Shown here: piece after piece, positions 1 through 7,489 of the stretch
How positions within the stretch are numbered: the first letter of the stretch is position 1
Layout of the letters: each line of letters opens with the position of its first letter
Assembly: GCA_019241095.1 (NCBI GenBank)
Contig: JAFAXJ010000178.1
Location: 1-9,384 of the forward strand
Source of the DNA: Verrucomicrobiota bacterium
GTDB taxonomy: Bacteria; Verrucomicrobiota; Verrucomicrobiia; Chthoniobacterales; JAFAMB01
Reading direction: 5' to 3'
DNA length: 9,384 nt
Position numbers and translations under genes: made by a program
The notes under the pieces: model-generated
Told to the model about the DNA's origin: nothing
Seen by the model: the letters and a program-made list of their open reading frames with translations, nothing else
The model's database searches: none

Positions 1-65
1 CTGGTGCGCACCAAAATCTGATTGAGTTCCTGAATGTTTGCCCAGTTCCTGCTGAATCAAACTAT

Positions 66-962
66 ATGAAACAGCGCTGTTGCTTCGTTGCAGCCCTTCT
101 TACTTTCCTTAACCCTGCTGTCTATGCGCAAGAGCTCCTGACCGGAACTCTCCAAAAGGTAAAGGAATCAGGAACTCTAATTATCTCAAATCGTGAATCG
201 TCAATACCTTTCTCCTATTATGACGATAAGAACCAGGTAGTAGGTTATTCCTATGAACTGGCGCTCAAGGTTGCGGATGCTGTCAAAAAGAAGTTAAATC
301 TCCCGAATCTGGAGATACGCTTAATCCCGGTGACCTCCCAGAATCGGATTCCTTTGCTTCAGAATGGAACAATCGATCTGGAGGCTGGATCCACGACGAA
401 CAATTTAGAAAGGCAGAAACAGGTAGACTTTTCCAACTCAATTTTTGAAATAGCAACCCGGCTACTGGTAAAGAAAGACTCTGGCATCAAAGATTTCCCA
501 GATTTAAAAGGTAAAAATGTTGTCGTTACAGCCGGCACTACCTCTGAGCGGCTGATTCGAGAGCTAAACAATAGGAATGCGATGGGAATGAACATCATTA
601 GCACGAAAGACTTTGGAGAAGCTTTCCTTACTCTCCAAAGCGGGCGAGCGGTAGCTTTCATGCTCGATGACGCGTTGCTTGCAGGTGAACGCGCGAAGGC
701 TCGTAGACCTGACGATTGGATTATTGTGGGAACACCTCAGTCTCGTGAAGTATACGGCATGATGATTCGAAAAGGAGATGAGCAGTTCCGTAAGTTAGTA
801 AATGACAGTCTCTCGCAGGTGATGACCTCTGGCGAAGCTGCCACGATATACACAAAGTGGTTCGAATCTCCGATCCCTCCAAAAGGTCTGAACCTGAATT
901 TACCTTTGAGTGATGATCTCAAAGCACTGTTCGCTCACCCGAACAGCAAAGCTCTGCAGTAA
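66..962 (+). CDS. gltI: Glutamate/aspartate ABC transporter, periplasmic binding protein
   Basis: Periplasmic receptor that captures acidic amino acids and delivers them to the GltJK-GltL importer encoded just downstream. Residues 1-21 form a signal peptide (basic start, hydrophobic core, V-Y-A before Gln22) with no lipobox, so the protein is soluble. The rest is a type-II solute-binding fold with stretches nearly identical to E. coli GltI as I remember it: RESSIPFSYY (43-52), SQNRIPLLQNG (91-101), GSTTNNLERQKQ (108-119), SGRAVAFMLDDALLAGERAKA (192-211 region) and PIPPKGLNLN near the C-terminus. Length 298 aa matches the family (about 302). With an offset of 19, the recalled ligand contacts Arg24, Ser72, Arg75 and Ser90 of the mature protein fall on Arg43, Ser91, Arg94 and Ser109, all kept, but His164 falls on Phe183. 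The ATG at 66 has no clear ribosome binding site; the signal peptide supports it. Confidence 0.95.
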   Translation: MKQRCCFVAALLTFLNPAVYAQELLTGTLQKVKESGTLIISNRESSIPFSYYDDKNQVVGYSYELALKVADAVKKKLNLPNLEIRLIPVTSQNRIPLLQNGTIDLEAGSTTNNLERQKQVDFSNSIFEIATRLLVKKDSGIKDFPDLKGKNVVVTAGTTSERLIRELNNRNAMGMNIISTKDFGEAFLTLQSGRAVAFMLDDALLAGERAKARRPDDWIIVGTPQSREVYGMMIRKGDEQFRKLVNDSLSQVMTSGEAATIYTKWFESPIPPKGLNLNLPLSDDLKALFAHPNSKALQ

Positions 963-1017
963 AGTTTTCTATTACAATCTTCACTCCACTCCTGAAGGTT
1001 GATATAAGATCAATGGC

Positions 1018-1761
1018 ATGTTGGCAGCGGGTTTGGATTGGAGCATTTTTCTACAGCCTTCATTCGACCAGAGCGGCAACTACCTTACGTTTCTCCTCAC
1101 TGGTCTGAAGTGGACAATCTATCTTTCGGTTACTGCATGGGTCATAGCCTTCGTGTTTGGATCGTTCGTGGGATTGCTACGAACGTTGCCAAACAGTCTT
1201 TGTGTCGCATTAGCTGCGGCTTATGTGGAGTTGTTCAGGAACATACCCCTTCTTGTTCAACTCTTTATCTGGTATTTCGTTTTTCCAGAAATAATCCCAG
1301 TCCTCGGGACTTGGTTTAAACAGTCAGTAAATCCATTATTGCAGCAGTTCATCGCAGCAACCTTATGCTTGGGCTTTTTTACGTCCGCGCGCATAGCCGA
1401 GCAGGTTCGTTCTGGCATCGAAGCAATCCCAAAAGGCCAGCGCTTGGCCGGCTTGGCTCTCGGCTTTACTCTGTTGCAGACCTATAATCTGGTGATATTG
1501 CCAGTAGCCTACAGGATCATTATTCCGACGCTCACTTCGGAGTTTTTGAACGTTGTGAAGAATTCGGCGGTCGCTTCCACAATAGGCTTGATCGAGCTAT
1601 CGCGTCAGAGTCAACAGCTTGGTGAATTTACGTCGCACTGGTATGAGTCTTTTATTGCTGTCACGCTCCTTTATGGAGCAATCAATCTAACGGTAATGGT
1701 TTTATCCCGCTATCTGGAGCGTTTTAGTCGCTTGTCCGGATATATCGGGGGAAGGCATTAG
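1018..1761 (+). CDS. gltJ: Glutamate/aspartate ABC transporter, inner-membrane permease 1
   Basis: One of two membrane subunits that form the translocation path for the amino acid delivered by GltI. It is 247 aa (E. coli GltJ is about 246) with about five hydrophobic helices (roughly 25-55, 62-90, 110-125, 158-178, 210-230). The HisMQ-type permease loop that contacts the ATPase is visible at about 138-163, with PKGQ, A-LALG and ILP. Motifs YVELFRN-PLLVQ (69-81) and [12 protein letters not shown] (180-191) match GltJ. It follows gltI after 55 bases, in which no strong terminator is seen. A small A/T hairpin (TTGAT 999-1003 with ATCAA 1009-1013) sits just before the start. An in-frame stop at 1000-1002 limits the start, and ATG 1018 is the first ATG in frame. 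Confidence 0.94.
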   Translation: MLAAGLDWSIFLQPSFDQSGNYLTFLLTGLKWTIYLSVTAWVIAFVFGSFVGLLRTLPNSLCVALAAAYVELFRNIPLLVQLFIWYFVFPEIIPVLGTWFKQSVNPLLQQFIAATLCLGFFTSARIAEQVRSGIEAIPKGQRLAGLALGFTLLQTYNLVILPVAYRIIIPTLTSEFLNVVKNSAVASTIGLIELSRQSQQLGEFTSHWYESFIAVTLLYGAINLTVMVLSRYLERFSRLSGYIGGRH

Positions 1762-1762
1762 A

Positions 1763-2437
1763 ATGTTTGAGTTTGACTGGAGCTCAATACCCGGAGCGCT
1801 GCCTTATCTGGCCGAGGGGATGGTACGTACGCTGCAAATTACCTTTATCGCCGTGCTAATCGGGATAGCTCTTGGCACAGTCCTCGCAACCCTTCGACTA
1901 TCAAAAAGCCGGTTTTTATCGGGAGTGGCAGCGGCTTACGTCACGATTTTTCGCTCAATACCTTTAGTGATGGTGCTGTTATGGTTTTACCTGCTCGTGC
2001 CCCAACTGATCTCGAGGATTTTTAATCGCCCGAATTTAGACATCCGCGTTCTGGCGTCCTTTGTCGCTTTTTCAGCTTTCGAGGCTTCCTACTACGCCGA
2101 AATTATCCGGGCTGGGATTCAGAGCATTCCCAAGGGTCAATTTGCCGCTGGCAATGCTCTTGGAATGAGCGGATTCCAAACTATGCGACTGGTGATCCTT
2201 CCCCAGGCGTTCCGGCGTATGATCCCATTGCTGTTAACTCAAGCAGTGATCCTTTTCCAGGATACCTCTCTGGTTTATGTGATCGGTCTTCAGGACTTCT
2301 TTGGGGTCGCTTACAATGTCGGCAATCGCGACGGTACGCTCGTGGAGTTGCTGTTGTTTGCGGGAGCGGTTTATTTTGTTGTCTGCTTTGCGGCCTCCAA
2401 CCTCGCACGATATTTACAGAAAAGGCTGGCTTCATGA
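1763..2437 (+). CDS. gltK: Glutamate/aspartate ABC transporter, inner-membrane permease 2
   Basis: Second permease subunit, expected to pair with GltJ in a heterodimeric channel for acidic amino acids. It is 224 aa, the length I recall for E. coli GltK, and opens with the same M-EFDWSSI signature. The segment [19 protein letters not shown] (59-77) is a family hallmark. The ATPase-coupling EAA loop lies at about 124-148 (PKGQ, ALGM, ILPQAFR) and is followed by [17 protein letters not shown] (157-173). About five membrane helices are apparent. It begins one nucleotide after the gltJ stop and ends with a TGA that overlaps the gltL start (ATGA), so translation of the three genes is very probably coupled. 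Confidence 0.95.
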   Translation: MFEFDWSSIPGALPYLAEGMVRTLQITFIAVLIGIALGTVLATLRLSKSRFLSGVAAAYVTIFRSIPLVMVLLWFYLLVPQLISRIFNRPNLDIRVLASFVAFSAFEASYYAEIIRAGIQSIPKGQFAAGNALGMSGFQTMRLVILPQAFRRMIPLLLTQAVILFQDTSLVYVIGLQDFFGVAYNVGNRDGTLVELLLFAGAVYFVVCFAASNLARYLQKRLAS

Positions 2438-3162
2438 TTTCAATCAAAGGGGTATCGAAGTGGTACGGCGATTTTCAGGTACTTAGAAATTGCAGTGCCG
2501 AAATCGGGAAAGGGGAGGTGGTTGTAATTTGCGGGCCGTCCGGTTCTGGCAAATCGACATTGATTAAGACAATCAACGGATTGGAAGCTTTTCAGGAAGG
2601 GGAGTTGGTAGTTGATGGAACCTCATTGAACAAAAGGGGAATTGATTTAGCAAAGCTACGTTCTCGCGTGGGAATGGTCTTCCAACACTTCGAATTGTTT
2701 CCTCATTTAAACGTGCTGCGCAATTTGACGATCAGTCAATGCAGGGTACTTGGTCGCGGGCGGAAGGAAGCTGAGGAAAATGCTCTGAAGTTATTGGGCA
2801 TGGTAGGTTTGGAAGCTTACTGCCGTAAATTTCCGGCCCAATTGTCTGGCGGTCAGCAGCAAAGGGTTGCGATTGCGCGGGCTCTCTCAATGGATCCCGT
2901 CGCCATGCTTTTCGATGAACCAACATCGGCATTAGACCCTGAGATGATCAAAGAAGTCTTGGATGTGATGGTGGACCTTGCAAAAAACGGCATGACTATG
3001 GTGGTTGTAACCCATGAGATGGGATTCGCTAAACAAGTCGCTGACCGCGTGATCTTCATGGATCACGGATCAATTCTGGAGGACAAGCCCAAAGAGGAAT
3101 TTTTCGGTTCCTCTGGTAGCGAACGCTGCCAGCAGTTTTTATCCAAAATCCTGGCTCATTGA
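2434..3162 (+). CDS. gltL: Glutamate/aspartate ABC transporter, ATP-binding protein
   Basis: Cytoplasmic ATPase that powers the GltIJK importer; it should act as a dimer on the inner face of the membrane. All nucleotide-binding motifs are intact: Walker [10 protein letters not shown] (34-42), Q-loop Gln84 in [11 protein letters not shown], signature LSGGQ (137-141), Walker B with Asp161-Glu162, D-loop SALD (165-168) and switch His194 in VTHEMGFA. Length 242 aa fits the polar amino acid importer ATPases (E. coli GltL about 241). There is no extra C-terminal regulatory domain of the kind seen in methionine importers. The start overlaps the gltK stop by four bases. The sequence alone resembles GlnQ and HisP as well; the assignment to GltL rests mainly on the preceding gltI, gltJ and gltK. 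Confidence 0.95.
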   Translation: MISIKGVSKWYGDFQVLRNCSAEIGKGEVVVICGPSGSGKSTLIKTINGLEAFQEGELVVDGTSLNKRGIDLAKLRSRVGMVFQHFELFPHLNVLRNLTISQCRVLGRGRKEAEENALKLLGMVGLEAYCRKFPAQLSGGQQQRVAIARALSMDPVAMLFDEPTSALDPEMIKEVLDVMVDLAKNGMTMVVVTHEMGFAKQVADRVIFMDHGSILEDKPKEEFFGSSGSERCQQFLSKILAH

Positions 3163-3250
3163 ACTGTTCCGCCCGCCTTTGGCTCCTTGCTCGGTTTGCA
3201 AACAGCCTTCTAGAGCCTTGATCCAAGTGGCCTTTGACCACAGCCCACGG

Positions 3251-3279
3251 TTGACACACAGGCAGTTTCCCATTACGAA
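3251..3279 (+). promoter_or_regulatory. Possible sigma70-type promoter for the MFS transporter gene
   Basis: In the 187-base gap after gltL, a perfect TTGACA (3251-3256) is followed after 17 bases by TACGAA (3274-3279), which matches three of six bases of the -10 consensus. The spacing is optimal and the site lies about 70 bases before the next start codon. The -10 is weak and the host's promoter preferences are unknown, so this is a candidate only. The rest of the gap has a 10-base palindrome, GTTTGCAAAC at 3194-3203, and a tiny CGCC/GGCG hairpin at 3289-3299. Confidence 0.35.
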
Positions 3280-3349
3280 TTTCTGCTTCGCCTGAGGCGT
3301 TTATGCCAGGCTGACCAAGTGAGGCAACCCTATCCCCCAACATACTTAG

Positions 3350-5032
3350 ATGGCTACTCCCATAACTGGATCTTCAACCCTCGATGCAAACCGACAACCA
3401 TCCCGACATCGACAAGTAATCCTCGCCTCGTCATTGGGTACAATCTTTGAATGGTACGATTTTTACCTTTACGGAACCTTAGCACTGTTTTTTGGATCGC
3501 TCTTTTTTCCACCAGGAAATGATGTCGCAGCCACCCTGGCCAGCTTGGCAACTTTTGGTGCAGGCTTCGGAGTGCGACCATTTGGTGCCATCGTCTTTGG
3601 AAGGATCGGAGACCTTGTTGGCCGGAAGTACACCTTCTTAGTAACGATCATCGTGATGGGCTTATCTACGGCGTTAGTGGGAGTGCTCCCTACCTATGCT
3701 CAAATCGGCTGGGTCGCACCGGTGATACTTGTAGCTCTTCGTTTGGCGCAAGGTCTTGCCCTTGGAGGAGAATACGGCGGGGCCGCTACTTACGTTGCGG
3801 AACATGCGCCTGCCGGCAAGCGCGGTTTTTTTACAAGCTGGATTCAAACAACGGCTACGCTGGGCTTTTTTCTATCGCTGGCAGTTATTCTTGCTTGCCG
3901 ATTACTCTTATCCGAAAGCGACTTCAAATCCTGGGGTTGGCGCATTCCGTTCCTGGTTTCGATCGTGCTTCTCGTAATCTCCGTATATATCCGGTTAAAG
4001 CTGAGCGAAACACCAGTTTTTCTTGAAATGACAGCACTAGGAAAAGGCTCTCAACACCCCTTGCGGGAAAGCTTCTTGCATCAGCCGAACGCAAAGTATG
4101 TTTGGCTCGCGCTTTTCGGAGCGACAGCAGGCCAGGGCGTTGTCTGGTACACAGGCCAGTTTCACGCTCTATTTTATTTGCAGAACGTGCTGAAAGTTGA
4201 TTTCCGAACTGCTTACAGCTTGATCGCCGTTGCTCTATTGATTGGAACACCCTTTTTCGTAGTCTTCGGGTCTTTATCAGACAGGGTCGGCAGAAAACCC
4301 TTGATTATGGGCGCCTGCTTGCTCGCGGCTTTGACCTATATCCCGCTCTTCCATGGCCTTACCCGCTTTGCTAATCCGGCGCTCGAGCAAGCTCATGTGC
4401 AATCTCCAGTAGTGCTCTACACCAATGAGTTCCACGGGTTTCTAGAAAAAATGTGGGTGACCACTGTAGATGCATTTCAACAGTATCGGCCTTCTGCTGA
4501 TAGACTTCCAAGCTACAAAGCTCGTCAATATTTGAGCAAGCGCGGAGTTCCATTTGAAGTCCGTAGCGAAAAACCGGAGGCGCCGCTGGTGATGAACGTC
4601 GGGGATAAAGGGATAACCGGATTCAACGACAAGGCGTACGAGGCGGCTGTGACTCAAGCGGGATACCCAAAAGCCGCAGACCCGTCAAAGATAAACTATC
4701 CAGCAGTGCTTTCGATTCTGGTCGTGCTAGTCCTCTACGTTACGATGGTGTATGGGCCCATCGCCGCATTTCTCGTTGAGTTGTTTCCCACGAAAATCCG
4801 GTATACCTCGATGTCCTTTCCATATCACATCGGTAATGGCTGGTTTGGCGGCTTCTTACCGCTGATCATCTCGGCGATCACCGCCGCTACAGGAAACTTT
4901 TACGCCGGGCTATGGTACCCTATCACTGTTGCGGCAATCACTCTGGTGGTTGGGACTTTATTCATTCGTGAAACAAAAGATCGGGATCTTCAGAGCGAAG
5001 AACTAAGAAGCCCAGCGCAAAGAGTTGTGTGA
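3350..5032 (+). CDS. MFS transporter, metabolite:H+ symporter type, with a large TM9-TM10 insertion
   Basis: Inner-membrane secondary transporter, expected to import a small organic acid, amino acid or compatible solute with protons. Family marks include SSLGTIFEWYDFYLYGTLA (28-45), the TM2-3 loop GRIGDLVGRK (84-93), the segment LGGEYGGAATYVAEHAP (138-154) with the following KRGFFTSW, and the second-half repeat SDRVGRK (310-316). These place it in the MHS group with ProP, KgtP and ShiA. At 560 aa it is about 110 residues longer than usual: residues about 338-450 are a hydrophilic stretch between TM9 and TM10, predicted to face the periplasm. I recall similar insertions, beginning near ANPAL, in a subset of annotated MHS transporters. 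Substrate cannot be told. An in-frame TAG directly precedes ATG 3350, fixing the start, although no Shine-Dalgarno is seen. Confidence 0.92.
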   Translation: MATPITGSSTLDANRQPSRHRQVILASSLGTIFEWYDFYLYGTLALFFGSLFFPPGNDVAATLASLATFGAGFGVRPFGAIVFGRIGDLVGRKYTFLVTIIVMGLSTALVGVLPTYAQIGWVAPVILVALRLAQGLALGGEYGGAATYVAEHAPAGKRGFFTSWIQTTATLGFFLSLAVILACRLLLSESDFKSWGWRIPFLVSIVLLVISVYIRLKLSETPVFLEMTALGKGSQHPLRESFLHQPNAKYVWLALFGATAGQGVVWYTGQFHALFYLQNVLKVDFRTAYSLIAVALLIGTPFFVVFGSLSDRVGRKPLIMGACLLAALTYIPLFHGLTRFANPALEQAHVQSPVVLYTNEFHGFLEKMWVTTVDAFQQYRPSADRLPSYKARQYLSKRGVPFEVRSEKPEAPLVMNVGDKGITGFNDKAYEAAVTQAGYPKAADPSKINYPAVLSILVVLVLYVTMVYGPIAAFLVELFPTKIRYTSMSFPYHIGNGWFGGFLPLIISAITAATGNFYAGLWYPITVAAITLVVGTLFIRETKDRDLQSEELRSPAQRVV

Positions 5033-5033
5033 T

Positions 5034-5052
5034 AAGCTACCATTACTGGCTT
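5034..5052 (+). terminator. Weak hairpin after the MFS gene, possible terminator
   Basis: AAGCTA (5034-5039) can pair with TGGCTT (5047-5052), giving six pairs including one G-T, around a 7-base loop, directly after the stop codon. The following bases (CCGTTCTTAC) hold few thymines, so termination would be inefficient. It sits just before the predicted desaturase promoter, which is where a terminator would be expected. Confidence 0.2.
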
Positions 5053-5057
5053 CCGTT

Positions 5058-5085
5058 CTTACACTTTCGCAAGATTGGATAGAAT
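5058..5085 (+). promoter_or_regulatory. Possible sigma70-type promoter for the desaturase gene
   Basis: CTTACA (5058-5063, four of six consensus bases) and TAGAAT (5080-5085, five of six) are separated by 16 bases. Transcription would start near 5092, giving a leader of about 100 nt. The hit lies in a 163-base intergenic region, where a promoter is expected. It is a pattern match only. Confidence 0.4.
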
Positions 5086-5088
5086 CTC

Positions 5089-5100
5089 GGGATTAATCCC
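5089..5100. promoter_or_regulatory. 12-bp perfect palindrome over the predicted desaturase transcription start
   Basis: GGGATTAATCCC is its own reverse complement and covers the expected start of transcription, four bases downstream of the TAGAAT box. A repressor bound here would block the promoter, so it may be an operator. One or two perfect 12-mers of this kind are expected by chance in a window this size, so location is the main argument. Confidence 0.3.
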
Positions 5101-5195
5101 AGTCGATGAGGATGGAGAGTTTCGAGCGCCGGAGGTTGCATTTGCCCATTTTGTAAGCTACGCCTTATGGCGAAATCCGTAAAAGCATTGAGAAG

Positions 5196-6089
5196 ATGAA
5201 AGTTCTAGCTCATTCAAAGTGGGACATTGTACCGCTGGTGTGTGGCATCCTGCACTTTTTTTACGTACTGGTGTTTTTCGCAGTTTTTCCGCACGCTCCT
5301 TGGTGGCTGCTTGTCTGCATGGGATTGACTTACTCGGTCAGCATCTCGTGGAACATTAACGGCATTTCTCATAATTTTTTGCACAACCCGTTTTTAACAT
5401 TCCGCCCACTGAACCGCTTTTTCAGCATCATGGAGTCGTTAACGCTCGGGTTCTCGCAAACGTTCTACAAGTATGTTCACCATCGACACCACATGGGTAA
5501 CAGCGATCGACCTGACGAAAACGGCGAAACAAAGGACTGGCTTTCGATCTACCGCCACGGCGAGCACGGTGAAGCAGAAAATGTTTGGAGCTACATTTTC
5601 TTGAGCTATTTGCGGGATGACCCGAAAGCAATCTTTGCCGAGATCAAGCGGAAAAATCCAAGTGATGCCTACTGGGGCGTAATTGAGATTGCCGCTTTCG
5701 TATGTTTTTACATCTTGGGCTTTGTTCTAAATTGGAAATTCATGCTTTTCTTCCTTCCGTTCTATTATCTTGGACACTGCCTGTCGTACTTGAACGGTTA
5801 CTTCCTTCACTATGGCGGGAATCCCGATAAGCCGATTGCATGGGGTGTTAGCTCATATCACAAGCTGTATAATTGGCTTTGGTTCAACAACGGTTATCAC
5901 GCGGAACATCATTTTCGACCCAAACTCCATTGGACTAAAATGAAGTCGCTTCATCAGCAAATCGCTGAGGAGCAGCGCCGGGAAGGCACGCGAGTGATTC
6001 GACCGCCCCACGCATTGGCTTTTCTGGATCCGTCTTTGCCACAGAAAAGTCGCCCCCTGGACATTCAAGGCGAGGTCGTCCGACGTTAG
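5196..6089 (+). CDS. Membrane-bound di-iron fatty acid desaturase/hydroxylase family protein
   Basis: Probable integral membrane oxygenase that introduces a double bond or hydroxyl into an acyl chain or related lipid. All three histidine boxes of the family are present: HNFLH (59-63), HHRHH (95-99) and HAEHH (235-239), plus an extra His205 in YFLHYGGN. These would hold the di-iron site on the cytoplasmic face. Hydrophobic segments at about 12-55, 160-180 and 182-205 form the membrane part. The third-box context GYHAEHH-RP is reminiscent of sphingolipid-type and RtxC-like desaturases, but the substrate cannot be assigned. Length 297 aa is within the family's range. The ATG is the first in frame after a stop at 5154; GAGAAG immediately before it is a poor ribosome site. 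The next gene starts 188 bases downstream, so shared transcription is possible but unproven. Confidence 0.92.
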   Translation: MKVLAHSKWDIVPLVCGILHFFYVLVFFAVFPHAPWWLLVCMGLTYSVSISWNINGISHNFLHNPFLTFRPLNRFFSIMESLTLGFSQTFYKYVHHRHHMGNSDRPDENGETKDWLSIYRHGEHGEAENVWSYIFLSYLRDDPKAIFAEIKRKNPSDAYWGVIEIAAFVCFYILGFVLNWKFMLFFLPFYYLGHCLSYLNGYFLHYGGNPDKPIAWGVSSYHKLYNWLWFNNGYHAEHHFRPKLHWTKMKSLHQQIAEEQRREGTRVIRPPHALAFLDPSLPQKSRPLDIQGEVVRR

Positions 6090-6277
6090 AATCGTAGTGA
6101 ACATTATCGACCGCGAGCAAGAAGATCGCCACGGGAAGTAATACGTAAGTAATGGCCGTAGCTGCTGCTGTTTACATTGGCGCGGGTGTCAGCGGCGGGC
6201 GGGAATCTATTAAGCACCTATTCAGGGTCTAATGCTTTCTGTGGCCTTGGAAGTAGAGATCTCACTTCTTAGCTCAG

Positions 6278-7489
6278 ATGCCTATTCGAGGACTTAAAGA
6301 GACGGAGACGAAGGATCGGCCGCTCCATTCAATAAAGACCCGTTTTGGATCTGCTACGCTGGTAGATCATATCGCTCCAAATGATTATGAAATCTGGGTA
6401 GCCGGATTCAAGGGATATGCTTTAGATCATCGATACTATGAAATAGTCCACGAGTCGCTAAAGGATCAGTTTAGTCATTACTATCTGGTGCTTAAAGATT
6501 CAGATGGGAGCACTAGGGCAATACAGCCGGTCATTCTGGTGAGCCAAGACCTCGCGACAGGGACACCAGCCGCATTTCGAAGAATCCTCAACCGCGTTCG
6601 GACGTTTATTCCCGGTTTCTTGAAACTTCGCATGTTGATGGTCGGATGTTCGGCTGGGGAAGGGGACATAGTGCGCGAAAAGAATGATTCAGCAATCAAC
6701 TGGACAATAAACGCGCTTGGTGAGGTGCTCGTTCCGACGGCTCGGCTGCTGAAAGTGCCTTTAATTGTCTTCAAGGATTTTCCGAGATCGTACCGGCCTC
6801 AGCTTGATACTCTGAATAAAGTAGGCTTTATCAGGGTCCCTAGCATGCCGGCCACGAAGCTTGAGCTTAATTTTGCAGATTTTGAGCATTACCTGCAGAC
6901 GCGAGTGAGCCACGCGACTCGAAAAAATTTGCGTCGCAAATTCCGCAAATCTGAATCGGGCGGTCCGATCGAGTTCAGTGTTGTCACGAACGTTTCCCCG
7001 TGGGTCGAAGAACTCCTGTCTCTTTATCGGCAAACGCTTCAGCGTTCGCAATTCCGTTTTGAGGAGCTAAATGCGGACTATTTACTGCTGCTTGGAAATC
7101 GCATGGAAGATCGAGCCCGTTTTTTCATTTGGCGGCGTGCAGGAAAGATCATTGCTTTTGCATCTTGTCTGGTTCACGACTGTGTGCTGCGCGATAACTA
7201 CATCGGTCTTGATTACTCTGTCGCTCTCGATCTTCATCTTTATTTCGTGACTTGGCGCGACACAATTAATTGGGCGCTGGAGAATAAAATTCGGGTGTAT
7301 CATAGCGCGCCTCTCAATTATGATCCGAAATACCACTTCCGCATGGATCTAGAACCTTTGGATCTGTTCGCTAGATCACCGTATCCTTGGTTGAACATTA
7401 TCTTTAAGCGGTTGCTACCGATTCTCGAGCCCACGCGCTATGACCCGGTCATTCGCAAATTTGCTAACGCTTCCGAGCTAAACGAATGA
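6278..7489 (+). CDS. FemAB/GNAT-like N-acyltransferase (peptidogalycan/BioF2-type)
   Basis: Predicted cytosolic acyltransferase, 403 aa with no signal peptide or membrane helices. Two halves are visible, as in tandem-GNAT FemAB-like proteins: residues about 35-190 (containing LMVGCSAGEGD, 120-130, and LIVFKDFP) and about 195-390. The second half resembles the acetyltransferase domain of the COG3146/PF13480 type: a basic helix SHATRKNLRRKFRKS (211-225), FFIWRRAGKIIAFASCL (282-298), DNYIGLDY (306-313) and YHSAPLNYDPKYHF (341-354). The family transfers amino acyl, fatty acyl or acetyl groups to amines. Donor and acceptor here are unknown. The stop overlaps the next start by ATGA, suggesting that the two proteins work together. 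The 188 bases before it contain no clear promoter. ATG 6278 lacks a good ribosome site, so a slightly different start is possible. The family call is from motif memory, not a search. Confidence 0.83.
   Translation: MPIRGLKETETKDRPLHSIKTRFGSATLVDHIAPNDYEIWVAGFKGYALDHRYYEIVHESLKDQFSHYYLVLKDSDGSTRAIQPVILVSQDLATGTPAAFRRILNRVRTFIPGFLKLRMLMVGCSAGEGDIVREKNDSAINWTINALGEVLVPTARLLKVPLIVFKDFPRSYRPQLDTLNKVGFIRVPSMPATKLELNFADFEHYLQTRVSHATRKNLRRKFRKSESGGPIEFSVVTNVSPWVEELLSLYRQTLQRSQFRFEELNADYLLLLGNRMEDRARFFIWRRAGKIIAFASCLVHDCVLRDNYIGLDYSVALDLHLYFVTWRDTINWALENKIRVYHSAPLNYDPKYHFRMDLEPLDLFARSPYPWLNIIFKRLLPILEPTRYDPVIRKFANASELNE

Noticed and set aside
3194..3203. GTTTGCAAAC palindrome after gltL as an operator or terminator
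   Set aside because: Ten bases, no thymine run, and several such palindromes are expected by chance in a window this size.
3056..3343. 95-codon open frame on the minus strand across the gltL 3' end and the following gap
   Set aside because: It overlaps the conserved C-terminus of gltL, has no recognisable domain or hydrophobic pattern and no ribosome site; best explained as chance.
6152..6232. 26-codon frame (ATG to TAA) in the gap between desaturase and acyltransferase, after a repeated AAGTAAT (6136-6142, 6147-6153)
   Set aside because: Too short, no ribosome site, no recognisable sequence; the 7-base repeat is within chance expectation.
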